From positions 140,325 through 204,324 of the forward strand of contig NZ_WKJL01000009.1 in NCBI RefSeq assembly GCF_009674565.1: 64,000 bases of DNA. The letters run 5' to 3'. The stretch is from Duganella aquatilis. Lineage in GTDB: Bacteria; Pseudomonadota; Gammaproteobacteria; Burkholderiales; Burkholderiaceae_D. The position numbers were made by a program, and so were the translations under genes. Each line of letters begins with the position of its first letter. Positions within the stretch are counted from its first letter, which is position 1. Below are positions 8,562 through 16,690 of the stretch, in pieces. The notes beneath the pieces were generated by a model that worked only from the letters and a program-made list of their open reading frames with translations, had not been told where the DNA came from and searched no databases.

Positions 8562-9598
8562 ATGACCTTGAGCTCGTCGAGCGGCCAGCGTGGCCGCACG
8601 TTGAACGAGTAATCCTTCTTCGCAGCGTCCGGATTGATCATCAGTCGCCGGGCGCCTGCGAACGCGATCATCGCGCCGTTATCGGTGCAGAATTCCAGCT
8701 CAGGGTAGTAGACCTTGAACCGCTTCTTGGCGGCCGCCGCGTTCAGTGACGCGCGCAGCTGGGCGTTCGCGCCCACGCCGCCGGCGATCACCAGCCGCTT
8801 CAGGCCGGTGTGCTTGAGCGCCGACACGCATTTCGCCGTCAACACTTCCACGATCGCATCGACAAAGCCGCGCGCGATATTGGCCTTGTCCTGTTCGCAG
8901 ATGTTGGCGATGACTTTTTCCTCGTGGTTCTTCACCACCGTCAGCACCGCCGTTTTCAGGCCGGAGAAGCTGAAGTTGAAATCCTTGGTGTGCATCATCG
9001 GGCGCGGCAGCTTGTAGGCCGCCGGATCGCCGAATTCGGCCAGGCGCGAAATCGCCGGACCGCCCGGATAGCCCAGGCCCAGCAGCTTGGCCGACTTGTC
9101 GAAGGCTTCGCCGGCCGCGTCGTCCAGCGTTTCGCCGAGCAGCGTGTACTGGCCGACGCCGTCCACCCGCATCAGCTGGGTGTGGCCGCCCGAGACCAGC
9201 AGCGCGATGAAGGGGAATTCCGGCGGTTCCGACGCCAGCAGCGGCGACAGCAAATGGCCTTCCAGGTGGTGCACGCCCAGCACCGGCTTGTCCATCGCCA
9301 GGCCCAGGCTGCAGGCCACCGAGGAGCCGACCAGCAGCGCGCCGGCCAGGCCGGGGCCCTGGGTGTAGGCGATGGCGTCGATGTCGTCCAGCGTCTTGCC
9401 GGCCTGTTCCAGCGTCTGCGTCAGCAGCGGAATGGCGCGGCGGATGTGGTCGCGCGAGGCCAGTTCCGGCACCACGCCGCCGTATTCCTCGTGCATGGCG
9501 ACCTGCGAGTGCAGGGCGTGGGACAGCAGGCCGTGTTGCGTGTCGTACAACGCCAGGCCGGTTTCGTCACAGGAGGATTCAACGCCAAGAACGATCAT
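8558..9598 (-). CDS. tsaD: tRNA N6-threonylcarbamoyladenosine transferase TsaD
   Basis: A 346-residue ASKHA-fold protein that, with TsaB and TsaE, transfers threonylcarbamoyl to A37 of ANN-decoding tRNAs. The start is the ATG giving [14 protein letters not shown], the universal N-terminus; longer readings into the divergent spacer lack homology. The metal-binding HHLEGH (His111, His115), [14 protein letters not shown] and the C-terminal [13 protein letters not shown] and [11 protein letters not shown] motifs are all intact. Full-length and presumably essential. Confidence 0.96.
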   Translation of the reverse strand: MIVLGVESSCDETGLALYDTQHGLLSHALHSQVAMHEEYGGVVPELASRDHIRRAIPLLTQTLEQAGKTLDDIDAIAYTQGPGLAGALLVGSSVACSLGLAMDKPVLGVHHLEGHLLSPLLASEPPEFPFIALLVSGGHTQLMRVDGVGQYTLLGETLDDAAGEAFDKSAKLLGLGYPGGPAISRLAEFGDPAAYKLPRPMMHTKDFNFSFSGLKTAVLTVVKNHEEKVIANICEQDKANIARGFVDAIVEVLTAKCVSALKHTGLKRLVIAGGVGANAQLRASLNAAAAKKRFKVYYPELEFCTDNGAMIAFAGARRLMINPDAAKKDYSFNVRPRWPLDELKVI

Positions 9599-9767
9599 GG
9601 AAGCAGCAAATTTCAAAAGGGGAATCCGCCATTGTAATGGAAAGTGCGTGCAAGCATGCACCAGCAGCGCGCCGGACCGCACTGGCCGGGTGCGGAATTT
9701 TGCCAAATGGACAGAAATTCGATGGCATCGGTTTTGCTTAGAAAACAGGCAACGCAGGGAGGAAGCT

Positions 9768-10088
9768 ATGTCTGGACAATGGAAACTGATATGCAAACTA
9801 AAGGATGTGCCGCTGGATGGCGGCGTGCGCCTGGTGCCACGCGGGCTGGCCTGGCAGGAGTTGCCTGGCGTGGCGCTGTACCGCAGCGGCGAGGAAAGCG
9901 TGCATGCCGTGCTCGAATGTCCGGGCCTGGACGCGCGCTACAGTAATGCGCTGCGCTATTCGGTGAAGCTGGAGAGCGGCAAGGTCTATCTGGACCTGGA
10001 AGAACTGAGCGCCCCGGCCAGCAAGGCCGAGGCGGCGCTGGCGGGGACGTTCGGCGTGGCCACCAGCCTGGTGGCCTACTGCTACTGA
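9768..10088 (+). CDS. Rieske-like (NirD-type) small protein without cluster ligands
   Basis: A 106-residue protein whose start has GGGAGG seven bases upstream. The N-terminal [15 protein letters not shown] and the C-terminal [20 protein letters not shown] resemble the NirD/Rieske_2 small subunit of nitrite reductase. The central loop that normally carries CPH and C-x-x-H ligands is shortened; only one ECP remains. No nirB neighbour exists. I therefore read it as a Rieske-fold protein unable to bind a 2Fe-2S cluster, with function unknown. The similarity is judged by eye. Confidence 0.55.
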   Translation: MSGQWKLICKLKDVPLDGGVRLVPRGLAWQELPGVALYRSGEESVHAVLECPGLDARYSNALRYSVKLESGKVYLDLEELSAPASKAEAALAGTFGVATSLVAYCY

Positions 10089-10092
10089 GCGC

Positions 10093-11151
10093 TTACGGGC
10101 GGCCCAGCAGCTGCTTGTGGGCGTCGCGCAGCATCTGCTCGGTGGTGTCCCAGTCGATGCAGCCGTCGGTGACCGAGCAGCCGTACTTCAGCTGGCTGAG
10201 GTCGGCCGGGATCTTCTGGTTGCCGCCGACGATGTTGGACTCGATCATCACGCCCACCAGCGACTTGTTGCCCTGGACGATTTGATGGATCACGTCCGCC
10301 ATCACCAGCGGTTGCAGTTCCGGTTTCTTGTAGCTGTTGGCGTGCGAGCAGTCCACCACCAGGTTGGCCGGCAGCTTGGCCTTGGCCAGCGCCTGTTCGG
10401 CGATCGCGATCGACACCGAGTCGTAGTTCGGCCGGCCGTCGCCGCCGCGCAGCACCACGTGGCCGTAGGCGTTGCCGCGGGTGCGCACGATCGACACATT
10501 GCCCTGCGCATTGATGCCCAGGAAGGAGTGCGGATGCGCCGACGACAGGATGGCGTTGATGGCGATGCTGATGTCGCCGTCGGTGCCGTTCTTGAAGCCG
10601 ACCGGGGTCGACAGGCCGGACGACATTTCGCGGTGGGTCTGCGATTCGGTGGTGCGGGCGCCGATGGCGGTCCAGGCGATCAAGTCGCCCAGGTACTGCG
10701 GCGAGATCGGATCGAGCGCCTCGGTGGCGGTCGGCAGGCCCAGTTCGCACACGTCCAGCAGGAACTGGCGCGCCTTTTCCATGCCGACGTTGACGCGGAA
10801 CGAATCGTCCATGTCCGGATCATTGATATACCCCTTCCAGCCGGTGGTGGTGCGCGGCTTTTCGAAATACACGCGCATCACCAGCAGCATGGTGTCGGCC
10901 ACTTCGGCCTGCAAGGCTTTCAGGCGGCGGGCATAGTCCAGGCCGGCCACCGGGTCGTGGATCGAGCATGGGCCGACGACCACGAACAGGCGCTTGTCCT
11001 GGCGGTCGATGATGTTGCGCAGGGCTTCGCGGCCCTTCATCACGGTCTCGGAAGCCAGATCGGTCAGCGGCAGCTTGCTGTGCAAGGCTTCCGGCGACGG
11101 CATCGGAGCAAACGAGGTGACGTTGACGTTTTCAATGTCTGGGGAAATCAT
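10093..11151 (-). CDS. aroG: 3-deoxy-7-phosphoheptulonate (DAHP) synthase, class I
   Basis: A 352-residue enzyme that condenses PEP and erythrose-4-phosphate at the entry to the shikimate pathway. Class I (AroFGH) motifs are intact: VVGPCSIHDP, MRVYFEKPRTTTGWKGYINDP, the WTAIGARTTESQTHRE block, NGTDGD, and the C-terminal DCSHANSYKK and ESNIVGGNQ metal/substrate loops. Length is typical. Which aromatic amino acid inhibits it cannot be decided here, so the symbol is used loosely for the AroG-type isozyme. It is divergent from ybiB. Confidence 0.94.
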   Translation of the reverse strand: MISPDIENVNVTSFAPMPSPEALHSKLPLTDLASETVMKGREALRNIIDRQDKRLFVVVGPCSIHDPVAGLDYARRLKALQAEVADTMLLVMRVYFEKPRTTTGWKGYINDPDMDDSFRVNVGMEKARQFLLDVCELGLPTATEALDPISPQYLGDLIAWTAIGARTTESQTHREMSSGLSTPVGFKNGTDGDISIAINAILSSAHPHSFLGINAQGNVSIVRTRGNAYGHVVLRGGDGRPNYDSVSIAIAEQALAKAKLPANLVVDCSHANSYKKPELQPLVMADVIHQIVQGNKSLVGVMIESNIVGGNQKIPADLSQLKYGCSVTDGCIDWDTTEQMLRDAHKQLLGRP

Positions 11152-11227
11152 GATCTCTACAGTAGTGTTTTATTTCGGGGGACAGATAGTGTAGCCGAAA
11201 TGCACGCTCGTGGTTTAAGCTGATGCC

Positions 11228-12214
11228 ATGACACCAAACACCGAACCTTTTGCAGCCGCACGTTTCATCAAGGAAATAGGGCGCGGCAAGAACGGCGCCC
11301 GCAGCATGAGCCGCGACGACGCCCACGATTTGTACCAGGCCATGCTGGACGGCCGCGTCTCCGATCTGGAGCTGGGCGGCATCCTGCTGTCGATGCGCAT
11401 CAAGGGTGAGTCGGTGGAGGAGATCGCCGGCTTCCTCGACGCGGCCGAAGCTTCGTTCGAGCCGTTCAACGCGCCGCCGGGCCAGTTCGCGCCGGTGGTG
11501 ATCCCGACCTACAACGGCGCCCGCAAGATGGCCAACCTGACGCCGCTGCTGGCCCTGCTGCTGGCGCGCGAGGGCGTGCCGGTGCTGGTGCACGGCGTCG
11601 CCACCGACCTGGGCCGCGTGGCGACGGCGGAAGTGTTTGCCGCGCTGGGCGTGACGGCGGCGCGCCACCGGTCCGAGGCGGAGGAGGCCATGTCGCAGGG
11701 CAAGCCGGCCTTCATCACCATCGAGACCATGGCGCCCAAGCTGGCCTATCTGCTGTCGCTGCGGCGCAAGCTGGGCGTGCGCAATTCGACGCACACGCTG
11801 GTCAAGATCATGCAGCCGTTCGCCGGCGCGGCGCTGCGGCTGGTGTCGTACACGCACCCGGAATACCTGGAAATGCTGGGCGAATACTTCACCACGGCGG
11901 CGCTGCACGAGCGCGGCGACGCCTTCCTGATGCGCGGCACCGAGGGCGAAACGGTGGCCAACGCCAACAAGGCGCAGCAGATCGACTGGTTCCACGGCGG
12001 CCTGCGCACGACCCTGGTGCCGAAGCAGACGCTGGTCGGCGAACTGCCGCTGCTGCCGGAAAACAAGGACGCGGCCACCACGGCGGCCTGGATCCAGTCG
12101 GTGCTGGACGGCGAGGTGGCGGTGCCGCCGCCGATCGCCGAACAGGTGGCGCAATGCCTGCTGGTGGCGCGGACGATCCTGTCGCGCCAGCATGTCAGCG
12201 AGCCGATAGAGTAG
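11228..12214 (+). CDS. ybiB: DNA-binding protein YbiB (TrpD2 family)
   Basis: A 328-residue homologue of anthranilate phosphoribosyltransferase. The N-terminal helical domain (FIKEIGRGKNGARSMSRDDA, LELGGILLSMRIKGES) and the PTYNGARKMANLTPLLALLLAREGVPVLVHG segment match the YbiB subgroup, which lacks TrpD enzymatic activity and in E. coli binds nucleic acids non-specifically and is LexA-regulated. Basic stretches are present, but no enzymatic role is claimed. It precedes the YhiN-type flavoprotein by 34 bp and may be cotranscribed. Confidence 0.85.
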   Translation: MTPNTEPFAAARFIKEIGRGKNGARSMSRDDAHDLYQAMLDGRVSDLELGGILLSMRIKGESVEEIAGFLDAAEASFEPFNAPPGQFAPVVIPTYNGARKMANLTPLLALLLAREGVPVLVHGVATDLGRVATAEVFAALGVTAARHRSEAEEAMSQGKPAFITIETMAPKLAYLLSLRRKLGVRNSTHTLVKIMQPFAGAALRLVSYTHPEYLEMLGEYFTTAALHERGDAFLMRGTEGETVANANKAQQIDWFHGGLRTTLVPKQTLVGELPLLPENKDAATTAAWIQSVLDGEVAVPPPIAEQVAQCLLVARTILSRQHVSEPIE

Positions 12215-12248
12215 AATCTCGCCCCTTCACTGAAACGACGGGAATCCC

Positions 12249-13454
12249 ATGGCAAAGTTTGATGTAGCGGTAATCGGCGCAGGCGCGGCCGGCATGATGT
12301 GCGCGGCCACTGCCGCCCAGCGCGGCCTGCGTGTGGTGCTGATCGACCACGCCACCAAGCTGGCCGAGAAAATCCGCATTTCCGGCGGCGGCCGCTGCAA
12401 CTTCACCAATGTGAACGCCGGCCCGGCCAATTTCCTGTCGGAGAATCCGCACTTCTGCAAGAGCGCCTTGTCGCGCTACACGCCGGCCGACTTTGTCGCG
12501 CTGGTGAAGAAGCACCGCATCGGCTACCACGAGAAGCATCGCGGCCAGCTGTTCTGCGACGACTCCGCCGAGCAGATCATCGAAATGTTGAAGGACGAGT
12601 GCGCTGGCGGCGACGTCCACTGGCGCATGCCGTGCAAGGTGGAACGCCTGGCGCAGGGCGCGGAAGGCTTCGTGATCGAGACCGATAGCGGCACGATCGA
12701 AGCGCCCAGCGTGGTGATCGCCACCGGCGGCCTGTCGATCCCGAAAATCGGCGCCACCGACTTCGGCTACCGCGTGGCCCAGCAGTTCGAGCTGCGCATG
12801 GTCGAGCCGCGCCCGGCGCTGGTGCCGCTGACCTTCGACGCCCAGCAGTGGGCGCCGTTCGTGGAAATGTCTGGCATCGCGCTGGAAGTCGATGTGGAAA
12901 CCGGCTCGCTGAAAGGCCGCAACCCGACCGGCGCGCGCTTCCGCGAAGACCTGCTGTTCACCCACCGCGGCCTGTCCGGCCCGGCGATTTTGCAGATTTC
13001 CTCGTACTGGCAGCCGGGCACGCCGATCGTCATCAACCTGCTGCCGGAGCTGGACCTGGCCGCCACGCTGATCGAAGGCAAGAACACCATCAAGAAGCAG
13101 CTGGGCAATGTGCTGGCGCAGTGGCTGCCGACCCGCCTGGCCGAAGGTTTGCTCGTGGCACACGGTTTCGCGCTGGATGCACGCCTGGCCGACTTGCCGG
13201 ATGCACAACTGCGCAAGCTGGGCGCTGCCATCAATCAATGGTCGCTCACGCCGAACGGCTCCGAAGGCTACAAAAAGGCCGAAGTCACGCGCGGCGGCAT
13301 CGACACGCGCGAACTGTCGCAACAGACCATGATGGCGACCAAGGTGCCGGGCCTGTATTTCATCGGCGAAGCGGTGGACGTGACCGGTTGGCTGGGCGGC
13401 TACAATTTCCAGTGGGCCTGGGCTTCCGGAGTGGCGGCGGGCCAGGCGGTCTGA
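12249..13454 (+). CDS. NAD(P)/FAD-dependent oxidoreductase, YhiN/HI0933 family
   Basis: A 401-residue flavoprotein. The N-terminal Rossmann loop VIGAGAAGMMCA binds FAD; ISGGGRCNFTN near residue 42 is the HI0933-family hallmark; the IATGGLSIPKIGATDFGY segment and the C-terminal TRGGIDTRELSQQTMMA and YFIGEAVDVTGWLGGYNFQWAWASG blocks complete the family pattern. The physiological substrate of this family is not settled. It lies upstream of rpsU, separated by a 141-bp region holding the rpsU promoter. Confidence 0.92.
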   Translation: MAKFDVAVIGAGAAGMMCAATAAQRGLRVVLIDHATKLAEKIRISGGGRCNFTNVNAGPANFLSENPHFCKSALSRYTPADFVALVKKHRIGYHEKHRGQLFCDDSAEQIIEMLKDECAGGDVHWRMPCKVERLAQGAEGFVIETDSGTIEAPSVVIATGGLSIPKIGATDFGYRVAQQFELRMVEPRPALVPLTFDAQQWAPFVEMSGIALEVDVETGSLKGRNPTGARFREDLLFTHRGLSGPAILQISSYWQPGTPIVINLLPELDLAATLIEGKNTIKKQLGNVLAQWLPTRLAEGLLVAHGFALDARLADLPDAQLRKLGAAINQWSLTPNGSEGYKKAEVTRGGIDTRELSQQTMMATKVPGLYFIGEAVDVTGWLGGYNFQWAWASGVAAGQAV

Positions 13455-13547
13455 TATACTGGCTGTCTGCACCGTGTTGTTTTTCCTATGAAAGCCGCAT
13501 GTCTGGCTGTTCCCGACAGCTGGTGGCTTCCATTTTTCGGAAAAAGC

Positions 13548-13556
13548 TGCTATAGT
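13548..13556 (+). promoter_or_regulatory. Extended -10 promoter candidate for the rpsU operon
   Basis: TGCTATAGT (TG-N-TATAGT) lies 40 bp upstream of the rpsU ATG with no clear -35 element. It is the expected position for the promoter of the rpsU-yqeY-dnaG-rpoD macromolecular synthesis block. Confidence 0.55.
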
Positions 13557-13595
13557 CTCTGTCTCCCTATAACCTCCAACGGTTTGAATTTTTAC

Positions 13596-13808
13596 ATGAC
13601 CACTATTCGCCTTAAAGAAAACGAGCCGTTCGAAGTCGCAATGCGTCGCTTCAAACGCACCATCGAAAAAACCGGTCTGCTGACCGAACTGCGCGCACGC
13701 GAGTTCTACGAAAAGCCAACGGCTGAGCGTAAACGCAAGCTGGCTGCTGCAGTAAAGCGTCACTACAAACGCATTCGCAGCCAACAGCTGCCGAAAAAAC
13801 TCTTCTAA
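13596..13808 (+). CDS. rpsU: 30S ribosomal protein bS21
   Basis: A 70-residue, strongly basic ribosomal protein that joins the 30S platform near the anti-Shine-Dalgarno end of 16S rRNA. It begins [19 protein letters not shown] and ends QQLPKKLF, matching betaproteobacterial S21 in full. Upstream in-frame codons (from 13488) lie before the promoter and are not translated. It heads the macromolecular synthesis operon followed by yqeY, dnaG and rpoD. Confidence 0.97.
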   Translation: MTTIRLKENEPFEVAMRRFKRTIEKTGLLTELRAREFYEKPTAERKRKLAAAVKRHYKRIRSQQLPKKLF

Positions 13809-13867
13809 GATTGCTTACGCAGACCAACCTGGCGCATGCCGGTTGCGTTTAGCGGCATCTAAGAGAT

Positions 13868-13905
13868 ACCCGCTCCGGCTAGCCGCAGCGGGTTTTCGCA
13901 TTTTT
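13868..13905 (+). terminator. Attenuating terminator between rpsU and yqeY
   Basis: ACCCGCT...AGCGGGT outer stem enclosing an inner CGGC-TA-GCCG stem, followed by TTTTCGCATTTTT. This GC-rich hairpin with a T tract sits 59 bp after rpsU, where partial termination would allow much more S21 than primase, as in the E. coli rpsU-dnaG interval. Confidence 0.8.
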
Positions 13906-13931
13906 ACTCCAAATTCTTTGAAAGAAACGCC

Positions 13932-14381
13932 ATGGCCTTGAAAGAACAAATCACCGAAGACATGAAGAACGCAATGCGTGCCAAAGAAGCTGGCCGCCTG
14001 GCGACCATCCGTCTGATCCTGGCGGAAATCAAACGCAAGGAAGTGGACGAGCGCATCGACGTCAGCGACGAGCAGACCGTCGCCATCATTGAAAAAATGA
14101 TCAAGCAGCGCAAGGATTCGATTACCCAGTTCGAAGCCGGCGGCCGCGCCGACCTGGCCGACATCGAAAAAGCCGAACTGGCCGTGCTGACCACCTACAT
14201 GCCAGCCGGCCTGTCGGACGAGGAAATCGCCGCTGAAGTCGCTGCCGCCGTGGCCGCCTCGGGCGCCGCCGGTCCGCAGGACATGGGCAAGGTCATGGGC
14301 ATCGTCAAGCCGAAGCTGGCTGGCCGCGCCGACATGACCGTCGTGTCCGCCCTGGTCAAAAAAGCGCTGACCCCAGCGTAA
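13932..14381 (+). CDS. yqeY: GatB/YqeY domain protein
   Basis: A 149-residue protein consisting only of the YqeY fold: MALKEQITEDMKNAMRAKE, LATIRLILAEIKRKEVDER and a C-terminal domain like the tail of GatB (LTTYMPAGLSDEEIAAEV, GKVMGIVKPKLAGRADM). In glutamyl-tRNA amidotransferase this domain contacts tRNA; the stand-alone role is unknown. The position between rpsU and dnaG is conserved in many beta- and gammaproteobacteria. Confidence 0.93.
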   Translation: MALKEQITEDMKNAMRAKEAGRLATIRLILAEIKRKEVDERIDVSDEQTVAIIEKMIKQRKDSITQFEAGGRADLADIEKAELAVLTTYMPAGLSDEEIAAEVAAAVAASGAAGPQDMGKVMGIVKPKLAGRADMTVVSALVKKALTPA

Positions 14382-14465
14382 GTACCCGCCGCCGCGGTTT
14401 GATGCGCATCAAGGCGCATCGGCTGCGGCGGTATAGCCTGATTACCACCAAGACCGTCCAGCCCT

Positions 14466-16262
14466 GTGATACCACAAACTTTTATCGCCGATTTGCTGAA
14501 CCGCGTCGATATCGTCGACGTGGTCGGCCGTTACGTGCAGCTGAAAAAAGGCGGCGCGAACTACATGGGGTTGTGCCCGTTCCACAACGAGAAGTCGCCC
14601 AGCTTCACGGTCAGCCCGACCAAGCAGTTTTATCACTGCTTCGGCTGCGGCGCGCACGGCACCTCGATCGGTTTCATGATCGAATATTCCGGCATGGGCT
14701 TTGTCGATGCCGTCAAGGAACTGGCGCAGAACGTCGGCATGGTGGTGCCGGATCAGGACGACAAGATTCCGCCGGCGCAACGGGCGCAGATGCAGGCCCA
14801 GAGCATGGCCCTGACCGACGCCATGACGCGCGCCAGCGACTTTTACAAGCAGCAACTGCGCACGGCGCCGGATGCCATCGCCTACCTGAAAAAACGCGGG
14901 CTGACTGGCGAAATCGCGGCCCGTTTCGGCCTCGGCTACGCGCCGCACGGCTGGGACAACCTGCGTTCCGTGTTTCCCGATTACGAAGTGGTGGCGCTGG
15001 CCGAGTCCGGCCTGGTGATCGACAAGGTGGACGAGGACGGCGGCAACCGCAAGCGCTATGACCGCTTCCGCGAGCGTGTGATGTTCCCGATCAGAAATAC
15101 CAAGGGCCAGGTCATCGCCTTTGGCGGACGGGTCATGGACCAGGGCGAACCGAAGTACTTGAATTCTCCCGAAACGCCTTTATTTTCAAAGGGCTTCGAG
15201 CTGTATGGCTTGTTCGAGGCGCGCCAGGCGATCCGCGATGCGGGCTATGTGCTGGTGACGGAAGGCTATATGGACGTGGTGGCGCTGGCGCAGATGGGTT
15301 TCCCGCAAGCCGTGGCGACCCTGGGCACCGCCTGCACCACCCACCATGTGCAGAAACTGTTGCGTCAGACCGACACGGTGATCTTCAGTTTTGACGGCGA
15401 CAAGGCCGGCCGCCGCGCAGCGCGGCGCGCGCTGGAAGCCTGTCTGCCGCACGTGACGGACAACAAGACCATCAAGTTCCTGTTCCTGCCCACCGAGCAC
15501 GATCCGGACAGCTATGTGCGCGAATTCGGCAAGGAAGCCTTTGAGCAGGAAATTCACGAGGCGATGCCGCTGTCGCAGTTCCTGATACGCGAAGCGTGCG
15601 GCGAGCACGACCTGAACAGTCCGGAAGGCCGGGCGCGCGCGCAGTTCGACGCCAAGCCGATGCTGCAGGCCATGACGCCGACCTCGCTGCGGCTGCAAAT
15701 CGTGCGCGGCCTGGCGCAGCTGACGCAGACCTCGCCGTCGGAGATCGAAGTGCTGTTCGAGCTGGCCAAGCCGGTGGCGCTGACCAAGATCGCGCCGCCG
15801 CGCGGTGGCCGGCCGCAGCCGAAAGGGCTGGAGTTGCAGATCATGCGCCTGCTGATCGCCCATCCGGCGCTGGCGCAGGAAATCGACGAGGCCGCGCAGA
15901 CCGCGTTCCAGTTCTTCGGCCAGGAGTCGGCCGAGCGGCTGGCGCAGCTGCTGGCGGCGGCGCGTTCAATGGGCGAGGGCGGTGCGTTTGCCGCCTTTGC
16001 CCAGCATTTGAAATCGCAGGGCGAGGAGTACGACGGCATCATTGCGGAAATCGTCAAGGAGCCGGAAACCGAGCGCGACACCGAGCGCGTGGTGCTGCGG
16101 GCGGCGATACGCCAGGTCAAGCACGATGCCTTGAAGCATGAGTTGAGCCAGTTGTTCGCGGCTGGCCTGTCGTCCGACGAGATCGGCGTGCGCTACCGGG
16201 AGTTAACCGCCCAGCAAGACCAGTTGTTGCGCGAGGCGCAGGCGGAGTTGCCTACCCGTTAA
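14466..16262 (+). CDS. dnaG: DNA primase DnaG
   Basis: A 598-residue primase that makes RNA primers at the fork together with DnaB helicase. The start is a GTG giving MIPQTFIADLLNRVDIVDVV, the universal N-terminus. The N-terminal zinc site is intact (Cys37, His40, Cys58, Cys61), followed by the catalytic core with the Toprim EGYMDVVAL and the FSFDGDKAGRRAA metal motif, and a C-terminal helical DnaB-interaction domain (~430-598). Full-length and essential. Confidence 0.97.
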   Translation: MIPQTFIADLLNRVDIVDVVGRYVQLKKGGANYMGLCPFHNEKSPSFTVSPTKQFYHCFGCGAHGTSIGFMIEYSGMGFVDAVKELAQNVGMVVPDQDDKIPPAQRAQMQAQSMALTDAMTRASDFYKQQLRTAPDAIAYLKKRGLTGEIAARFGLGYAPHGWDNLRSVFPDYEVVALAESGLVIDKVDEDGGNRKRYDRFRERVMFPIRNTKGQVIAFGGRVMDQGEPKYLNSPETPLFSKGFELYGLFEARQAIRDAGYVLVTEGYMDVVALAQMGFPQAVATLGTACTTHHVQKLLRQTDTVIFSFDGDKAGRRAARRALEACLPHVTDNKTIKFLFLPTEHDPDSYVREFGKEAFEQEIHEAMPLSQFLIREACGEHDLNSPEGRARAQFDAKPMLQAMTPTSLRLQIVRGLAQLTQTSPSEIEVLFELAKPVALTKIAPPRGGRPQPKGLELQIMRLLIAHPALAQEIDEAAQTAFQFFGQESAERLAQLLAAARSMGEGGAFAAFAQHLKSQGEEYDGIIAEIVKEPETERDTERVVLRAAIRQVKHDALKHELSQLFAAGLSSDEIGVRYRELTAQQDQLLREAQAELPTR

Positions 16263-16690
16263 AGTTGTAGGGCGTTTTGTTGCGTAATGTTTCTGTCATT
16301 ATTCCAACGGCAGACCTGCGGGTCTTCCCTCTGGAAATTGAAAAGTGACGTGCTATAATAAAACGCTAAGTGTTGTATGTTTTGGCATCGTTTTTCTGTT
16401 CAGAGTGTGTTTGTTTTCAGTGAGTTAGGCTCTTGATCGACGCGGAAGGACGGGTGTCGGCGGCCAGGGCCAGCTACGGTTCAGCAAATAGTCTGTTTGC
16501 TATCTAACCGAGTCACGGTTTCTTGCCCCCACGCACGTGTCTGATGCAGTAGAATTCCCCGGAGTTCTATAGAGTAGGTCGGCCTGACCCAGGTGTAAGT
16601 AAGTCGTAGTATTGTCGGACTTGTGTAGTCGGCAAGTTCGAAGACGTAGTGATCTTAGGATCGAAACTTTATCCGTAATCGAAAGCGCCT
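16263..16690. other. 428-bp dnaG-rpoD intergenic region
   Basis: No convincing ORF. It contains an extended -10 promoter at 16351-16359, leaving a 5' leader of over 300 nt before the rpoD GTG. Several short inverted repeats are visible in the leader, but none forms a clear terminator or known riboswitch. A structured, possibly regulatory leader is plausible but unproven. Confidence 0.5.
16351..16359 (+). promoter_or_regulatory. Extended -10 promoter candidate for rpoD
   Basis: TGCTATAAT is a perfect extended -10 (TG-N-TATAAT). The best -35 at 17-bp spacing is CTGGAA, a poor match, as expected when the TG motif compensates. It would let rpoD be transcribed independently of dnaG. Confidence 0.6.
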
